Shown here: piece after piece, positions 1 through 7,297 of the stretch
How positions within the stretch are numbered: the first letter of the stretch is position 1
How the letters are laid out: each line of letters starts with the position of its first letter
From: Clostridium sp. CAG:389
GTDB taxonomy: Bacteria > Bacillota > Clostridia > TANB77 > CAG-508
DNA: 12,564 bases
Assembly (NCBI GenBank): GCA_000438255.1
Contig: FR901955.1
Span: 1 to 12,564, forward strand
Direction of reading: 5' to 3'
Position numbers and translations under genes: made by a program
The notes under the pieces: generated by a model
What the model saw: the letters and a program-made list of their open reading frames with translations, nothing else
The model's database searches: none
Told to the model about the DNA's origin: nothing

Positions 1-1
1 T

Positions 2-73
2 CCAATCAAACGGTTCAAATTTCAAAAACATACAGGTAGCGATACCATAAAAAAGATTCTTACTAAACTGTAA
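2..73 (+). CDS. C-terminal end of an unidentified gene (5' truncated by window edge)
   Basis: An open frame runs in from the left edge and stops at TAA 71-73, giving 23 residues that end in GSDTIKKILTKL. On its own this would be too short to call. It is supported because the minus strand at the right edge of the window ends almost the same way (GKNTIE-KILTEL), with mostly synonymous or conservative codon changes, as expected of two related coding ends. Codons such as CGG, ATC, TTC and AGC are unlike the A-ending usage of the neighbouring dnaE, which hints at a mobile or foreign gene. I do not recognise the family; a transposase is possible but unproven. Confidence 0.4.
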   Translation, partial: PIKRFKFQKHTGSDTIKKILTKL

Positions 74-81
74 GCCTTTTT
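50..81 (+). terminator. Weak terminator-like hairpin after the left-edge gene
   Basis: CTTAC 59-63 pairs with GTAAG 70-74. After a small internal bulge, an A-rich arm (50-55) pairs with CTTTTT (76-81). The stem is short and AT-rich and it overlaps the end of the partial gene, so this is a weak call. It lies just before the dnaE promoter, where a terminator would be expected. Confidence 0.3.
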
Positions 82-92
82 GATGATGTTCA

Positions 93-121
93 TTGACTTT
101 AATGAAAAAAGATAATATAAT
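93..121 (+). promoter_or_regulatory. Sigma-A type promoter of dnaE
   Basis: TTGACT at 93-98 and TATAAT at 116-121 are separated by exactly 17 bases. Transcription would start near 128, giving a leader of only about 20 bases. That favours translation from ATG 151 rather than ATG 139. Confidence 0.8.
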
Positions 122-150
122 ACAAAAAAATGAAGTGAATGGAGAAAAAA

Positions 151-3100
151 ATGTCAAAATTTGTACACTTACATATACACAGTGAATTCAGTTTATTAGA
201 CGGAGCAAACAGAATAAAAGACTTACCAGTAAGAGCAAAAGAATTAGGAATGGACTCAATAGCAATAACAGACCATGGAGTAATGTTCGGAGCAATTGAC
301 TTTTATAAAGCATGTAAAAAAGAAGGAATAAAACCAATAATAGGATGTGAAGTCTATGTAGCACCACGTTCAAGACTACAAAAAGAACCAGGAATAGACA
401 ACCACTATTACCATTTGATTTTACTTGCAAAAAACAATGAAGGATACAAAAATTTAAGCAAATTAGTTTCCCTAAGTTTTGTTGATGGATATTATTATAA
501 ACCACGTATAGACAGAGAAATACTAGAACAATATCATGAAGGACTAATATGTCTAAGTGCATGTTTAGCAGGAGAAGTCAACCAAGCCTTATTAATGAAT
601 CAAACAGAAAGAGCAGAAGAAATAGCACTATGGCACAAAAAAGTTTTTGGAGATGATTACTACATAGAAATTCAAAACAATGGAATAAGAGAACAAGTTT
701 TAGCAAATCAAAAACTAGTTCAATTAGCAAGAAAACTTAATATTCCATTAGTTGCAACAAATGACGCACACTATTTAAAAAGAGAAGATGCCTACAACCA
801 CGAAGTTTTATTATGTATCCAAACTGGAAAAAGAATGAGTGACGAAGATAGAATGAAATTTGACACAGATGAGCTATATGTAAAATCACCAGAAGAGATG
901 TCAGAATATTTTAAAGCATTTCCAGATGCAATTGAAAATACTGTAAAAATAGCAGAGCAATGTAATGTTGAATTTGAATTTGGACACACAATATTGCCAA
1001 ACTATGATGTACCACCAGAATATCCAACACATTACGATTTCTTAAAAGAGCTATGTGACAAAGGATTAGAAAAAAGGTATGGAAAAAATTTATCAGAAGA
1101 GATACAAAAAAGAGCTGAATATGAATTAGGAATAATCAAGAAAATGGGATATGTTGATTATTACCTAATAGTATGGGATTTTATACATTATGCAAAAACA
1201 AATGGAATACCAGTAGGACCAGGAAGAGGTTCAGGTGCAGGCTCTATTTTGGCATATGCAATTGAAATTACAGATATTGACCCAATAAAATATGGATTAC
1301 TATTTGAAAGATTTTTGAACCCAGAAAGAATAAGCATGCCCGATTTTGATGTTGACTTTTCAGATGAAAGAAGGCAAGAAGTTATAGACTATGTAGCCAG
1401 AAAATATGGACATGACCATGTATCACAAATAATTACATTTGGAACAATGGCTGCAAAAATGGTAATAAGAGATGTAGCAAGAGTTTTAGACTATCCATAT
1501 TCAGAAGCTGATGCCTTAGCCAAAATGATACCAAATGAAATTCATATTACAATAAAAAAAGCATTAGAGCAGAACAAAGAATTAAAAGATAGATATGACA
1601 CAGATGAACAAACAAGAAAAATATTAGATATAGCAATGGGACTTGAAGGAATGCCAAGACAGGCATCAACACACGCATGTGGAGTTGTTATAACAAAAGA
1701 CCCAGTAGACACATATGTACCACTTTATGTAAGAGATGGACAAATCAACACTCAATACATAATGACAACACTTGAAGAATTAGGGCTTTTAAAAATGGAC
1801 TTTTTAGGTCTAAGAAACTTGACAGTTATTCAAAATACAATAGAAATGGTTAAAGAAAATCATGGAGTCGATGTGGAATTTGACCACGATATGTCAGACC
1901 CAAAAGTATATAAATTATGGCAAGATGGAAATACATCAGGAATATTCCAATTTGAATCACAAGGTATGACAAATTTTATGAAAGAATTGAAACCAGACTG
2001 TTTGGAAGATTTAATAGCAGGTGTTTCTTTATATAGACCTGGACCTATGGATCAAATACCAAGATATATCAGAGGAAAACAAAATCCAGGTCACAATGAA
2101 TACACACACCCAAGCCTAGAACCAATATTAAATGTAACATATGGATGTATGGTTTACCAAGAGCAAGTTATGCAAATAGTTAGAGACTTAGCAGGATATT
2201 CACTAGGAAGAGCGGACTTAGTTCGTAGGGCAATGGGAAAGAAAAAACTTGATGTTATGGCAAAAGAGAGAGAAGTATTTATACATGGACAAGTTGGCGA
2301 AGATGGAAACATAGTTGTACCAGGATGTGTAAGAAATGGAATAGATGAAGTTTCAGCAAATAAAATATTTGATGAAATGGCAGAATTCGCAAAATATGCA
2401 TTTAATAAATCACATGCTGCTTGTTATGCAGTTGTATCATACAGAACAGCATATTTAAAAGCATACTATCCAGCAGAATTTATGGCTGCAACTTTAAATA
2501 GTTATTTAGGAAATTTAGATAAAGCTCCTCAATATATTGATGAATGTAAAAGACTTGGAATTCAAATTTTAAAACCTGATATAAATAAAAGTTTTGAAAA
2601 ATTTACAGTTGAAGTTAACAATTCAGAAGCGGTTGGAAAAATTCGTTTTGGACTTGGAGCAATAAAAAATGTAGGAACAGTGCCTGTTGAAAATATAGTG
2701 GCAGAAAGAAAAGAAAATGGAGAATACAAGAGCTTTACAGATTTTTGTGAAAGAATAGCAGATACACAAGTAAACAAAAAATGCGTAGAAAGCCTAATAA
2801 AAGCAGGTGTATTTGACGAATTAGAACAAACAAGAGCAACATTATTAGCATCTTTTGAAGCAATAATGGATACAATTCAAAGTGGAAAGAAAAAAGGTTT
2901 TAATGGTCAAGTATCAATGTTTGATTTAGGTACAGAACAAGAAAAAGAAGAAATGGAAAAGCAAAAATATCAATATGAAGAACATCCAGAAATGCCTGAA
3001 AAAGAAATGCTATCAATGGAAAAAGAAATGTTAGGAATTTATATTTCAGGACATCCACTAGAAAAATTAAGAGAACAAATTATTCATTCAACAAATATCA

Positions 3101-3666
3101 ATAGTATGGATTTAGTACAAATAAGTGAACAAAGTTTAGCAAATAATGCCGAAAATAGTACTAATGTAGATGAGATGGCAAATGTTCAAGCAAGAAATAG
3201 TAAGCCTAAATTTGTAGATGGTCAAAAAGTAAAGTATGCCGGAATAATAACATCAATTAAAAAGAAATATACTAAAAATAATAAAATTATGGCTTTTATT
3301 ACAATAGAAGATTTGTATGGAGCTGTTGAAATAATTGCATTTGAAAATGCTGTTATAGAAGCAGGAAGAAGCCTAATAGAAGAAAATATTGTTGTTGTTG
3401 ATGGCCGTTTGAGTATTAGAGATGATCAAGAACCAACAATAATTGCTAATGAAATTAGGGATTTTGGGGATGAAAAGCTTAATGTAGTAACTTTTGATAT
3501 TACTGATTTTACTGAGGAACAAAAGGATAAATTGAGATGTGCTATTAAGTATTTTTCTGGCGATAAGAATAATATGAATGTTCAGGTAAAAATTGGTGAT
3601 GAAATTAGACCTTGCGGAGCTATTTATTATAATGACGAAATTAAGAAAATTTTTGATGAAATCTAA
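151..3666 (+). CDS. dnaE: DNA polymerase III alpha subunit, DnaE type
   Basis: Replicative DNA polymerase subunit, cytoplasmic, 1171 aa. The start at 151 is preferred because GGAG (141-144) sits 6 bases upstream; an in-frame ATG at 139 would add four residues and overlaps that site. An N-terminal PHP domain (about 3-210) keeps the metal ligands H8xH10, D41-H42, E67, H85/H88 and D205xH207, so a metal-dependent exonuclease site looks intact, unlike E. coli DnaE. The polymerase core shows GPGRGSGAGS (356-365), the catalytic pair D400/D402 in PDFDVDF, and D550 in MDFLGLRNL. A C-terminal OB-fold spans about 1025-1105, preceded by a low-complexity linker (about 990-1020). Length fits the family. 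In Clostridia this enzyme usually works beside PolC. Synonymous codon use changes towards the 3' end (see findings). Confidence 0.97.
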   Translation: MSKFVHLHIHSEFSLLDGANRIKDLPVRAKELGMDSIAITDHGVMFGAIDFYKACKKEGIKPIIGCEVYVAPRSRLQKEPGIDNHYYHLILLAKNNEGYKNLSKLVSLSFVDGYYYKPRIDREILEQYHEGLICLSACLAGEVNQALLMNQTERAEEIALWHKKVFGDDYYIEIQNNGIREQVLANQKLVQLARKLNIPLVATNDAHYLKREDAYNHEVLLCIQTGKRMSDEDRMKFDTDELYVKSPEEMSEYFKAFPDAIENTVKIAEQCNVEFEFGHTILPNYDVPPEYPTHYDFLKELCDKGLEKRYGKNLSEEIQKRAEYELGIIKKMGYVDYYLIVWDFIHYAKTNGIPVGPGRGSGAGSILAYAIEITDIDPIKYGLLFERFLNPERISMPDFDVDFSDERRQEVIDYVARKYGHDHVSQIITFGTMAAKMVIRDVARVLDYPYSEADALAKMIPNEIHITIKKALEQNKELKDRYDTDEQTRKILDIAMGLEGMPRQASTHACGVVITKDPVDTYVPLYVRDGQINTQYIMTTLEELGLLKMDFLGLRNLTVIQNTIEMVKENHGVDVEFDHDMSDPKVYKLWQDGNTSGIFQFESQGMTNFMKELKPDCLEDLIAGVSLYRPGPMDQIPRYIRGKQNPGHNEYTHPSLEPILNVTYGCMVYQEQVMQIVRDLAGYSLGRADLVRRAMGKKKLDVMAKEREVFIHGQVGEDGNIVVPGCVRNGIDEVSANKIFDEMAEFAKYAFNKSHAACYAVVSYRTAYLKAYYPAEFMAATLNSYLGNLDKAPQYIDECKRLGIQILKPDINKSFEKFTVEVNNSEAVGKIRFGLGAIKNVGTVPVENIVAERKENGEYKSFTDFCERIADTQVNKKCVESLIKAGVFDELEQTRATLLASFEAIMDTIQSGKKKGFNGQVSMFDLGTEQEKEEMEKQKYQYEEHPEMPEKEMLSMEKEMLGIYISGHPLEKLREQIIHSTNINSMDLVQISEQSLANNAENSTNVDEMANVQARNSKPKFVDGQKVKYAGIITSIKKKYTKNNKIMAFITIEDLYGAVEIIAFENAVIEAGRSLIEENIVVVDGRLSIRDDQEPTIIANEIRDFGDEKLNVVTFDITDFTEEQKDKLRCAIKYFSGDKNNMNVQVKIGDEIRPCGAIYYNDEIKKIFDEI

Positions 3667-3699
3667 TTAAATTGGAGATTCTACAAATGATGATTAAAT

Positions 3700-3728
3700 A
3701 AGCAAGTGACTAGTACCCACTTGCTTTT
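3700..3728 (+). terminator. Rho-independent terminator of dnaE
   Basis: AAGCAAGTG (3700-3708) pairs perfectly with CACTTGCTT (3718-3726) around a 9-base loop and leads into TTTTAT. It lies 34 bases after the dnaE stop. The stem shares AGCAAGTG/CACTTGCT with the terminator at 7728. Confidence 0.9.
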
Positions 3729-3750
3729 ATATTATATATTATAAAAATTT

Positions 3751-3778
3751 TGAAACTTTATTTAAAGTTACTGTTATA
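3751..3778 (+). promoter_or_regulatory. Candidate promoter of the sigma-factor fusion gene, possibly autoregulated
   Basis: TGAAAC at 3751-3756 matches the -35 core of many ECF sigma promoters. After 16 bases comes GTTATA (3773-3778). Read instead as a housekeeping promoter, TTGAAA (3750-3755) and GTTATA have a 17-base spacer, so the two readings overlap. A short inverted repeat, AACTTT-ATTT-AAAGTT (3754-3769), lies inside the spacer. Autoregulation is an inference from the ECF-like motif in front of an ECF gene. Confidence 0.45.
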
Positions 3779-3800
3779 TATAAATGAAAGCAGGTAAAAA

Positions 3801-5627
3801 ATGGAGAAAGATTTAGATAAAAAATTGTACAATGATTATTTGAATGGAGAAAAAGAAGCATTTGAAATACTTTATAACAAATACAAAAATAAAATTGAAT
3901 ATTTTATTTATAACATAGTAAAAGACTATCAAAAAGCAGAGGATATAGCACAAGAAACCTTTATATATGTTATACAACACCAAATGAGAGAAAATAGTTC
4001 TTTTAAATACTATATATATCTTGTCGCAAGAAGTAAAGCACTAAATTATATAAATGTAGAAAAAAGGAGAAATGAAATAACAGAAAAATATCTTGCAAAT
4101 GCCGATGAGAAAATTGAAAAAGATGTATTAGATATTATTACAGCAGAAGAAAATAAAAAAGAATTATTAGAATCAATAGAATTGTTAGATGAAAGATATA
4201 AAAATGCCATTTATCTCGTAAATATTGAAGGATTATCTTATGAAGAAACATCTAAAATATTAGGAGAAAATCTACAAAGCACAAAGAATTTGATACATAG
4301 AGGAAAAAAACAATTAAGAAAAATCCTGCTAAAGAAAGGATTTGATGAAATGAATAAAGTTTTAAAAATTTTTGTAATAAGTATATGTGCAACCGTTGCA
4401 TTAACAGGAATAGTCTATGCTACAACAGTTATATATAATAAGTATATAAAAAATAATACAAATCATAATATAACAATGAACCCATCATATCAAAGTACAC
4501 TAGATGAAAATACAATAAATAATTTATGGGTGGGAACATTAGATTTAGCATGGAAAGAACTAGAAGATAAAATTGGATTAAATAAGATAGAATTAGAAGG
4601 TGAAATGCCACAAATTGCAAATGATTTAAATGAAAGTACATTTTCAAAAGAAATGCTGAATCCAAATGATTATAAAATAAATGTAGAAAGAACAGTTACA
4701 AATGGATACAAAATAGATGCTACACTTAATAAAGAATTGAATTTTTTAGAATCATTTGATAATTTTAATGATTATAAATGGACATTTGGAAACAGTGATG
4801 AAGCTATTAAATATTTTGGAATAAATAATGCAAGTCCAGAAAAAATGAATAAAAATATTGAAATTCTATTTTATAATAAATTAAATAATGGTAGTTTATT
4901 AAGTAATGATATGGCTATAAAATTAAAGACAAAAGAAGGAGACGAAATAATACTTTATAGAACAGATGATAAAAAATCATTTGACGAATATTATGAAGAC
5001 ATAAAAGCAAAAACAAAAAACTATAAAGGACGTACAGAATTTTCAGAAGATGATGAACTAAGAATTCCATATGTAAAGGTAAATGGAATGATTAATTACA
5101 AGCAATTATATGACAGAAAGATAAAAAATTCAAAAGGATTATACATATATGATGTTATACAAAATGTTAATTTTTATTTAAATGAAAGAGGATGTAATTT
5201 ATCAAGTAAAGCAACAATGGTTACAGAATATATGGGAATAGGACAAGATACAAAATATTGTTATTTTCAAGATACTTTTATAGTATTTATGAAAGAGGCA
5301 AATTCTGATAAACCATATTTTGCATTAAAAGTAGATAATAATGATATTTTAGAAAAAGTAGAAGAAACAGATGAACCTAAAATATTTGATAGTACAACTT
5401 TAGCAGATGGGGAAAAATATTACAGTAAATATCTACAAGGTGGAGAATATAAATTCTTTGAAGATGAGCAGTATGAATATTATTACCCTTCACAAAAAAC
5501 AAAGGTTGTTAGGGTGTATTTCCCTAATGGAGTTACAATGACAGCAGAAGATGCATTAAAACAAGGAAAAATTACTATGGATTTGTTAGATAAATATGAG
5601 ATTGAATATAGTAAAAGAGAAAAATAA
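3801..5627 (+). CDS. ECF sigma factor fused to a membrane helix and a serpin-like ectodomain
   Basis: 608 aa; the RBS AGG ends at 3794, 6 bases before ATG. Residues 1-180 form a normal ECF sigma-70 factor: region 2 around AEDIAQETF (46-54) and region 4 with the helix-turn-helix GLSYEETSKILG (144-155) and the LIHRGKKQLRK end (164-174). One hydrophobic segment follows (about 190-212), with lysines and arginines before it, so the sigma part should be cytoplasmic and the rest outside. The ectodomain (213-608) starts near NNLWVGTLDLAW (240-251). It contains NERGCNLSSKAT (461-472) and then YFQDTFIVFMKEANSDKPYF (488-507), which resembles the hinge and C-terminal signature of serpins. In usual arrangements the membrane sensor or anti-sigma is a separate gene; here M184 may mark the old junction. 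Likely role: membrane-tethered transcription control in response to an outside signal. The sigma assignment is sure; the serpin relation and mechanism are inferred. Confidence 0.88.
   Translation: MEKDLDKKLYNDYLNGEKEAFEILYNKYKNKIEYFIYNIVKDYQKAEDIAQETFIYVIQHQMRENSSFKYYIYLVARSKALNYINVEKRRNEITEKYLANADEKIEKDVLDIITAEENKKELLESIELLDERYKNAIYLVNIEGLSYEETSKILGENLQSTKNLIHRGKKQLRKILLKKGFDEMNKVLKIFVISICATVALTGIVYATTVIYNKYIKNNTNHNITMNPSYQSTLDENTINNLWVGTLDLAWKELEDKIGLNKIELEGEMPQIANDLNESTFSKEMLNPNDYKINVERTVTNGYKIDATLNKELNFLESFDNFNDYKWTFGNSDEAIKYFGINNASPEKMNKNIEILFYNKLNNGSLLSNDMAIKLKTKEGDEIILYRTDDKKSFDEYYEDIKAKTKNYKGRTEFSEDDELRIPYVKVNGMINYKQLYDRKIKNSKGLYIYDVIQNVNFYLNERGCNLSSKATMVTEYMGIGQDTKYCYFQDTFIVFMKEANSDKPYFALKVDNNDILEKVEETDEPKIFDSTTLADGEKYYSKYLQGGEYKFFEDEQYEYYYPSQKTKVVRVYFPNGVTMTAEDALKQGKITMDLLDKYEIEYSKREK
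4336..4352 (+). promoter_or_regulatory. Possible internal ribosome binding site and start codon within the sigma fusion
   Basis: AAGGA (4336-4340) lies 9 bases before an in-frame ATG (4350-4352, M184). The encoded stretch from M184 starts like an independent membrane protein, with a lysine-containing N-terminus and then the membrane helix. The site could yield the sensor domain alone (425 aa) besides the full fusion, or be a relic of two formerly separate genes. Confidence 0.4.
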
Positions 5628-5634
5628 TTATTTC

Positions 5635-5679
5635 AGAGCCTGCTAACTATCTTATTCTAATAATTAACAGGTTCTTTTA
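5635..5679 (+). terminator. Terminator of the sigma-factor fusion gene
   Basis: AGAGCCTG (5635-5642) pairs with CAGGTTCT (5668-5675) with one G-U pair. TAA/TTA (5644-5646/5664-5666) extends the stem past a mismatch, and TTTT follows at 5675-5678. It begins 8 bases after the stop codon. Confidence 0.75.
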
Positions 5680-5716
5680 AAAAGTCATAATGTAAAAACA
5701 GATATAAGTAAAGATA

Positions 5717-5745
5717 TTGACGATTTACATAAAATGGAGTATAAT
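5717..5745 (+). promoter_or_regulatory. Promoter of the DUF3419-like gene
   Basis: TTGACG (5717-5722) and TATAAT (5740-5745) are spaced by 17 bases. Transcription would start near 5752, inside the palindrome at 5750-5762, and leave a leader of about 110 bases. Confidence 0.8.
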
Positions 5746-5749
5746 GTTT

Positions 5750-5762
5750 AAGTCAACGACTT
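5750..5762. promoter_or_regulatory. Palindrome at the predicted transcription start (candidate operator)
   Basis: AAGTC-AAC-GACTT is a 5-bp inverted repeat that overlaps the start expected from the promoter at 5717-5745. It shares the AGTCAAC core and a GACT half-site with the palindrome at 5823-5836. The operator role is inferred from position and duplication; in RNA it could also form a small hairpin at the 5' end. Confidence 0.35.
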
Positions 5763-5822
5763 GTATAATTTGCATAAAAAGTTTGTCTAAAAGCAGTTTT
5801 ATAATGACAGATAAATGGCAAA

Positions 5823-5836
5823 TAGTCAACTGACTA
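5823..5836. promoter_or_regulatory. Second palindrome in the leader of the DUF3419-like gene
   Basis: TAGTCA-AC-TGACTA is a 6-bp inverted repeat 14 bases before the Shine-Dalgarno sequence (GGAGG, 5851-5855). It resembles the palindrome at 5750-5762. Two related sites about 73 bases apart would suit a dimeric repressor, or a translation-level control element. Confidence 0.35.
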
Positions 5837-5863
5837 AATGTAAAATAATAGGAGGCATACGGA

Positions 5864-6910
5864 ATGAAAGAAATGGAAGAACTGGAAAAAACTTTTGTAC
5901 AAGAAGCAGATGAAATTATAGCAGAAATGAAGAAGCTGCCAGGAGGCAAAATATTTGCTAAAGCACAAGAAATTTTATTGTCTGATGACTATAAAGACTA
6001 TGCAAGTAAACCATATCTGACAACAACACAAAATCAGCGGTATTTATCAGAGGTACTACCTAAAAATGCACAAAATGTATGTGTAATCTTGGGAGCAGGA
6101 GATACAGTTTTTTCATTAGTATCTAAGAAAATAAAAAACATAGTTGCTTTAGAAATAAATGATTTACAATCTGTGGTTTTCAGTCTTAGAAGAGCAGCAA
6201 TTGTTACCTTATCTAATAGTGAATTTGAAAATTTTCTATTGGATATTAAAAGTTCATATTTTCTCTCACATGAAATTTTTGAGAAAGTAAAAAAAGGCTT
6301 TATGAAAAATGAAGAAGAAGAAAAGAACTTCTGGAACAACTTCTTAAATATTAATTATAAAGATGAGATTTCTGAATACTTTATCAAAGGGGGATTAGAG
6401 CACGGAGATATATACGCAAGCCGATATGCTTTACCATATGTGAAAAAAAGAGGTGTGTATAATCTTGTAAGCAATAATCTAGAAGAAACTAATTTACGAA
6501 TAGAATTAAAAGATGCATTAGATTTCTTTGGTCAAAGTTCTGAAACATTTGATTTCATTGATATTACAAACATTTTACTATTTGTATATCAAATGAAATG
6601 TGAAAATAAGCATAAGGAATTCTCAAAAGTAGTAAAGTTGTTAAAGAAAGTTTATGAAAACAATCTAAAACCAGGAGGAACGATGGTGTTAGATTATATG
6701 TTTAGTATTAGTTCAAAAGAACTTGAATCACCAGTAAGTAAGGTTACTGATGGTAATATCAATGCTCAAAAATCTGAAGCAATGTATAAAAATGTTTATC
6801 ATGCTCTTAAAGAAGAGTTCAATGTTCTGGAAACTCTGCAAGTTACTGCCTGCTGTAATCCGATTCCGCTTAAAGGAAAAATTGATACAGTGGTATATGT
6901 AAGAAAATAA
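5864..6910 (+). CDS. DUF3419/BtaA-like SAM-binding transferase
   Basis: 348 aa, soluble, no signal peptide. GGAGG (5851-5855) lies 8 bases before ATG. A Rossmann-type SAM-binding region shows VILGAGDTVFSL (74-85), then ALEINDLQ (95-102), matching the DxNxxQ pattern of DUF3419, followed by a helix ending in NSEFENFL, which recalls the yeeFl.fLG segment of that family. Later elements are FDFIDITNIL and LKPGGTMVLDY (268-278), typical of the last strands of such enzymes. DUF3419 includes BtaA, which moves a 3-amino-3-carboxypropyl group from SAM; other members are uncharacterised. The substrate here cannot be told. Codons such as CTG, CAG, CGG and CCG are more varied than in the neighbouring genes, which suggests horizontal gain. 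It has its own promoter and so is probably a single-gene unit. Confidence 0.65.
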   Translation: MKEMEELEKTFVQEADEIIAEMKKLPGGKIFAKAQEILLSDDYKDYASKPYLTTTQNQRYLSEVLPKNAQNVCVILGAGDTVFSLVSKKIKNIVALEINDLQSVVFSLRRAAIVTLSNSEFENFLLDIKSSYFLSHEIFEKVKKGFMKNEEEEKNFWNNFLNINYKDEISEYFIKGGLEHGDIYASRYALPYVKKRGVYNLVSNNLEETNLRIELKDALDFFGQSSETFDFIDITNILLFVYQMKCENKHKEFSKVVKLLKKVYENNLKPGGTMVLDYMFSISSKELESPVSKVTDGNINAQKSEAMYKNVYHALKEEFNVLETLQVTACCNPIPLKGKIDTVVYVRK

Positions 6911-6921
6911 CAAGTCTCTTA

Positions 6922-6948
6922 AAGAGGTCACATAGTTTGTGACCTCTT
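6922..6948 (+). terminator. Perfect hairpin after the DUF3419-like gene, without a T-tract
   Basis: AAGAGGTCACA (6922-6932) pairs over 11 bases with TGTGACCTCTT (6938-6948) around the loop TAGTT. The expected run of T is missing (AGTCATTTG follows), so it may terminate poorly, protect the mRNA end, or allow read-through into the next gene. CTCTT at 6916-6920 can pair with AAGAG at 6922-6926 instead, giving an alternative fold. Confidence 0.55.
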
Positions 6949-6979
6949 AGTCATTTGAAAAGGGGGAATTTATAAGAAA

Positions 6980-7264
6980 ATGAAAAAAATATTAAAAATT
7001 GTTGGAATTATAATACTAGCATTAATACTTATTATATTAATTTATTTTTCAACTATACATTTCAATGGTTTTCTAAAGAAAGACAATGTAAGGACAAGAG
7101 AAGAAGTAGTGGCATTATTAAAAAAAGGAGAGAAATATCCTAATTATTATTATTCATCTGAGGAATACTTATTTTTTAGAAATTTGAATGAAATAAAAAC
7201 AGAATATTATATAAAAGATGGTGTTATAAAATGTGTTGGAAACAATGGTAATATTTTGAGATGA
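6980..7264 (+). pseudogene. Membrane-anchored LolA-like protein, N-terminal part (ends at in-frame TGA)
   Basis: 94 codons read before TGA 7262-7264. The protein starts MKKILKIVG and has one strongly hydrophobic segment (about 5-25) with lysines on the inner side, so it is a membrane anchor with the rest outside; no lipobox cysteine is seen. The frame stays open after the TGA through 7699, and the downstream part looks like the rest of the same domain, so I read 6980-7699 as one 239-aa gene interrupted by a single stop codon. AGGGGG (6961-6966) is the only ribosome site and sits an unusual 13 bases from ATG. No clear promoter lies directly upstream, so it may depend on read-through past the hairpin at 6922. 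The cause may be a nonsense mutation or a sequence error. Confidence 0.6.
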
Positions 7265-7297
7265 GAAAATTATAATACCGACGAAGTAATTAGTATA

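Noticed and set aside
188..562. Minus-strand open frame of 124 codons inside dnaE
   Set aside because: It is the complement of strongly conserved PHP-domain codons, rich in Leu and Ser as shadow frames are, with no ribosome site or known domain.
5770..5805. Second promoter in the leader of the DUF3419-like gene (TTGCAT ... TATAAT)
   Set aside because: The spacer would be 24 bases and no better -35 box lies at 16-18 bases.
7262..7264. Reassigned TGA (Trp or Gly) or selenocysteine at the in-frame TGA
   Set aside because: Trp is written as TGG throughout the window and the 1171-codon dnaE has no in-frame TGA, which argues against a changed code. No convincing SECIS-like hairpin follows the TGA.
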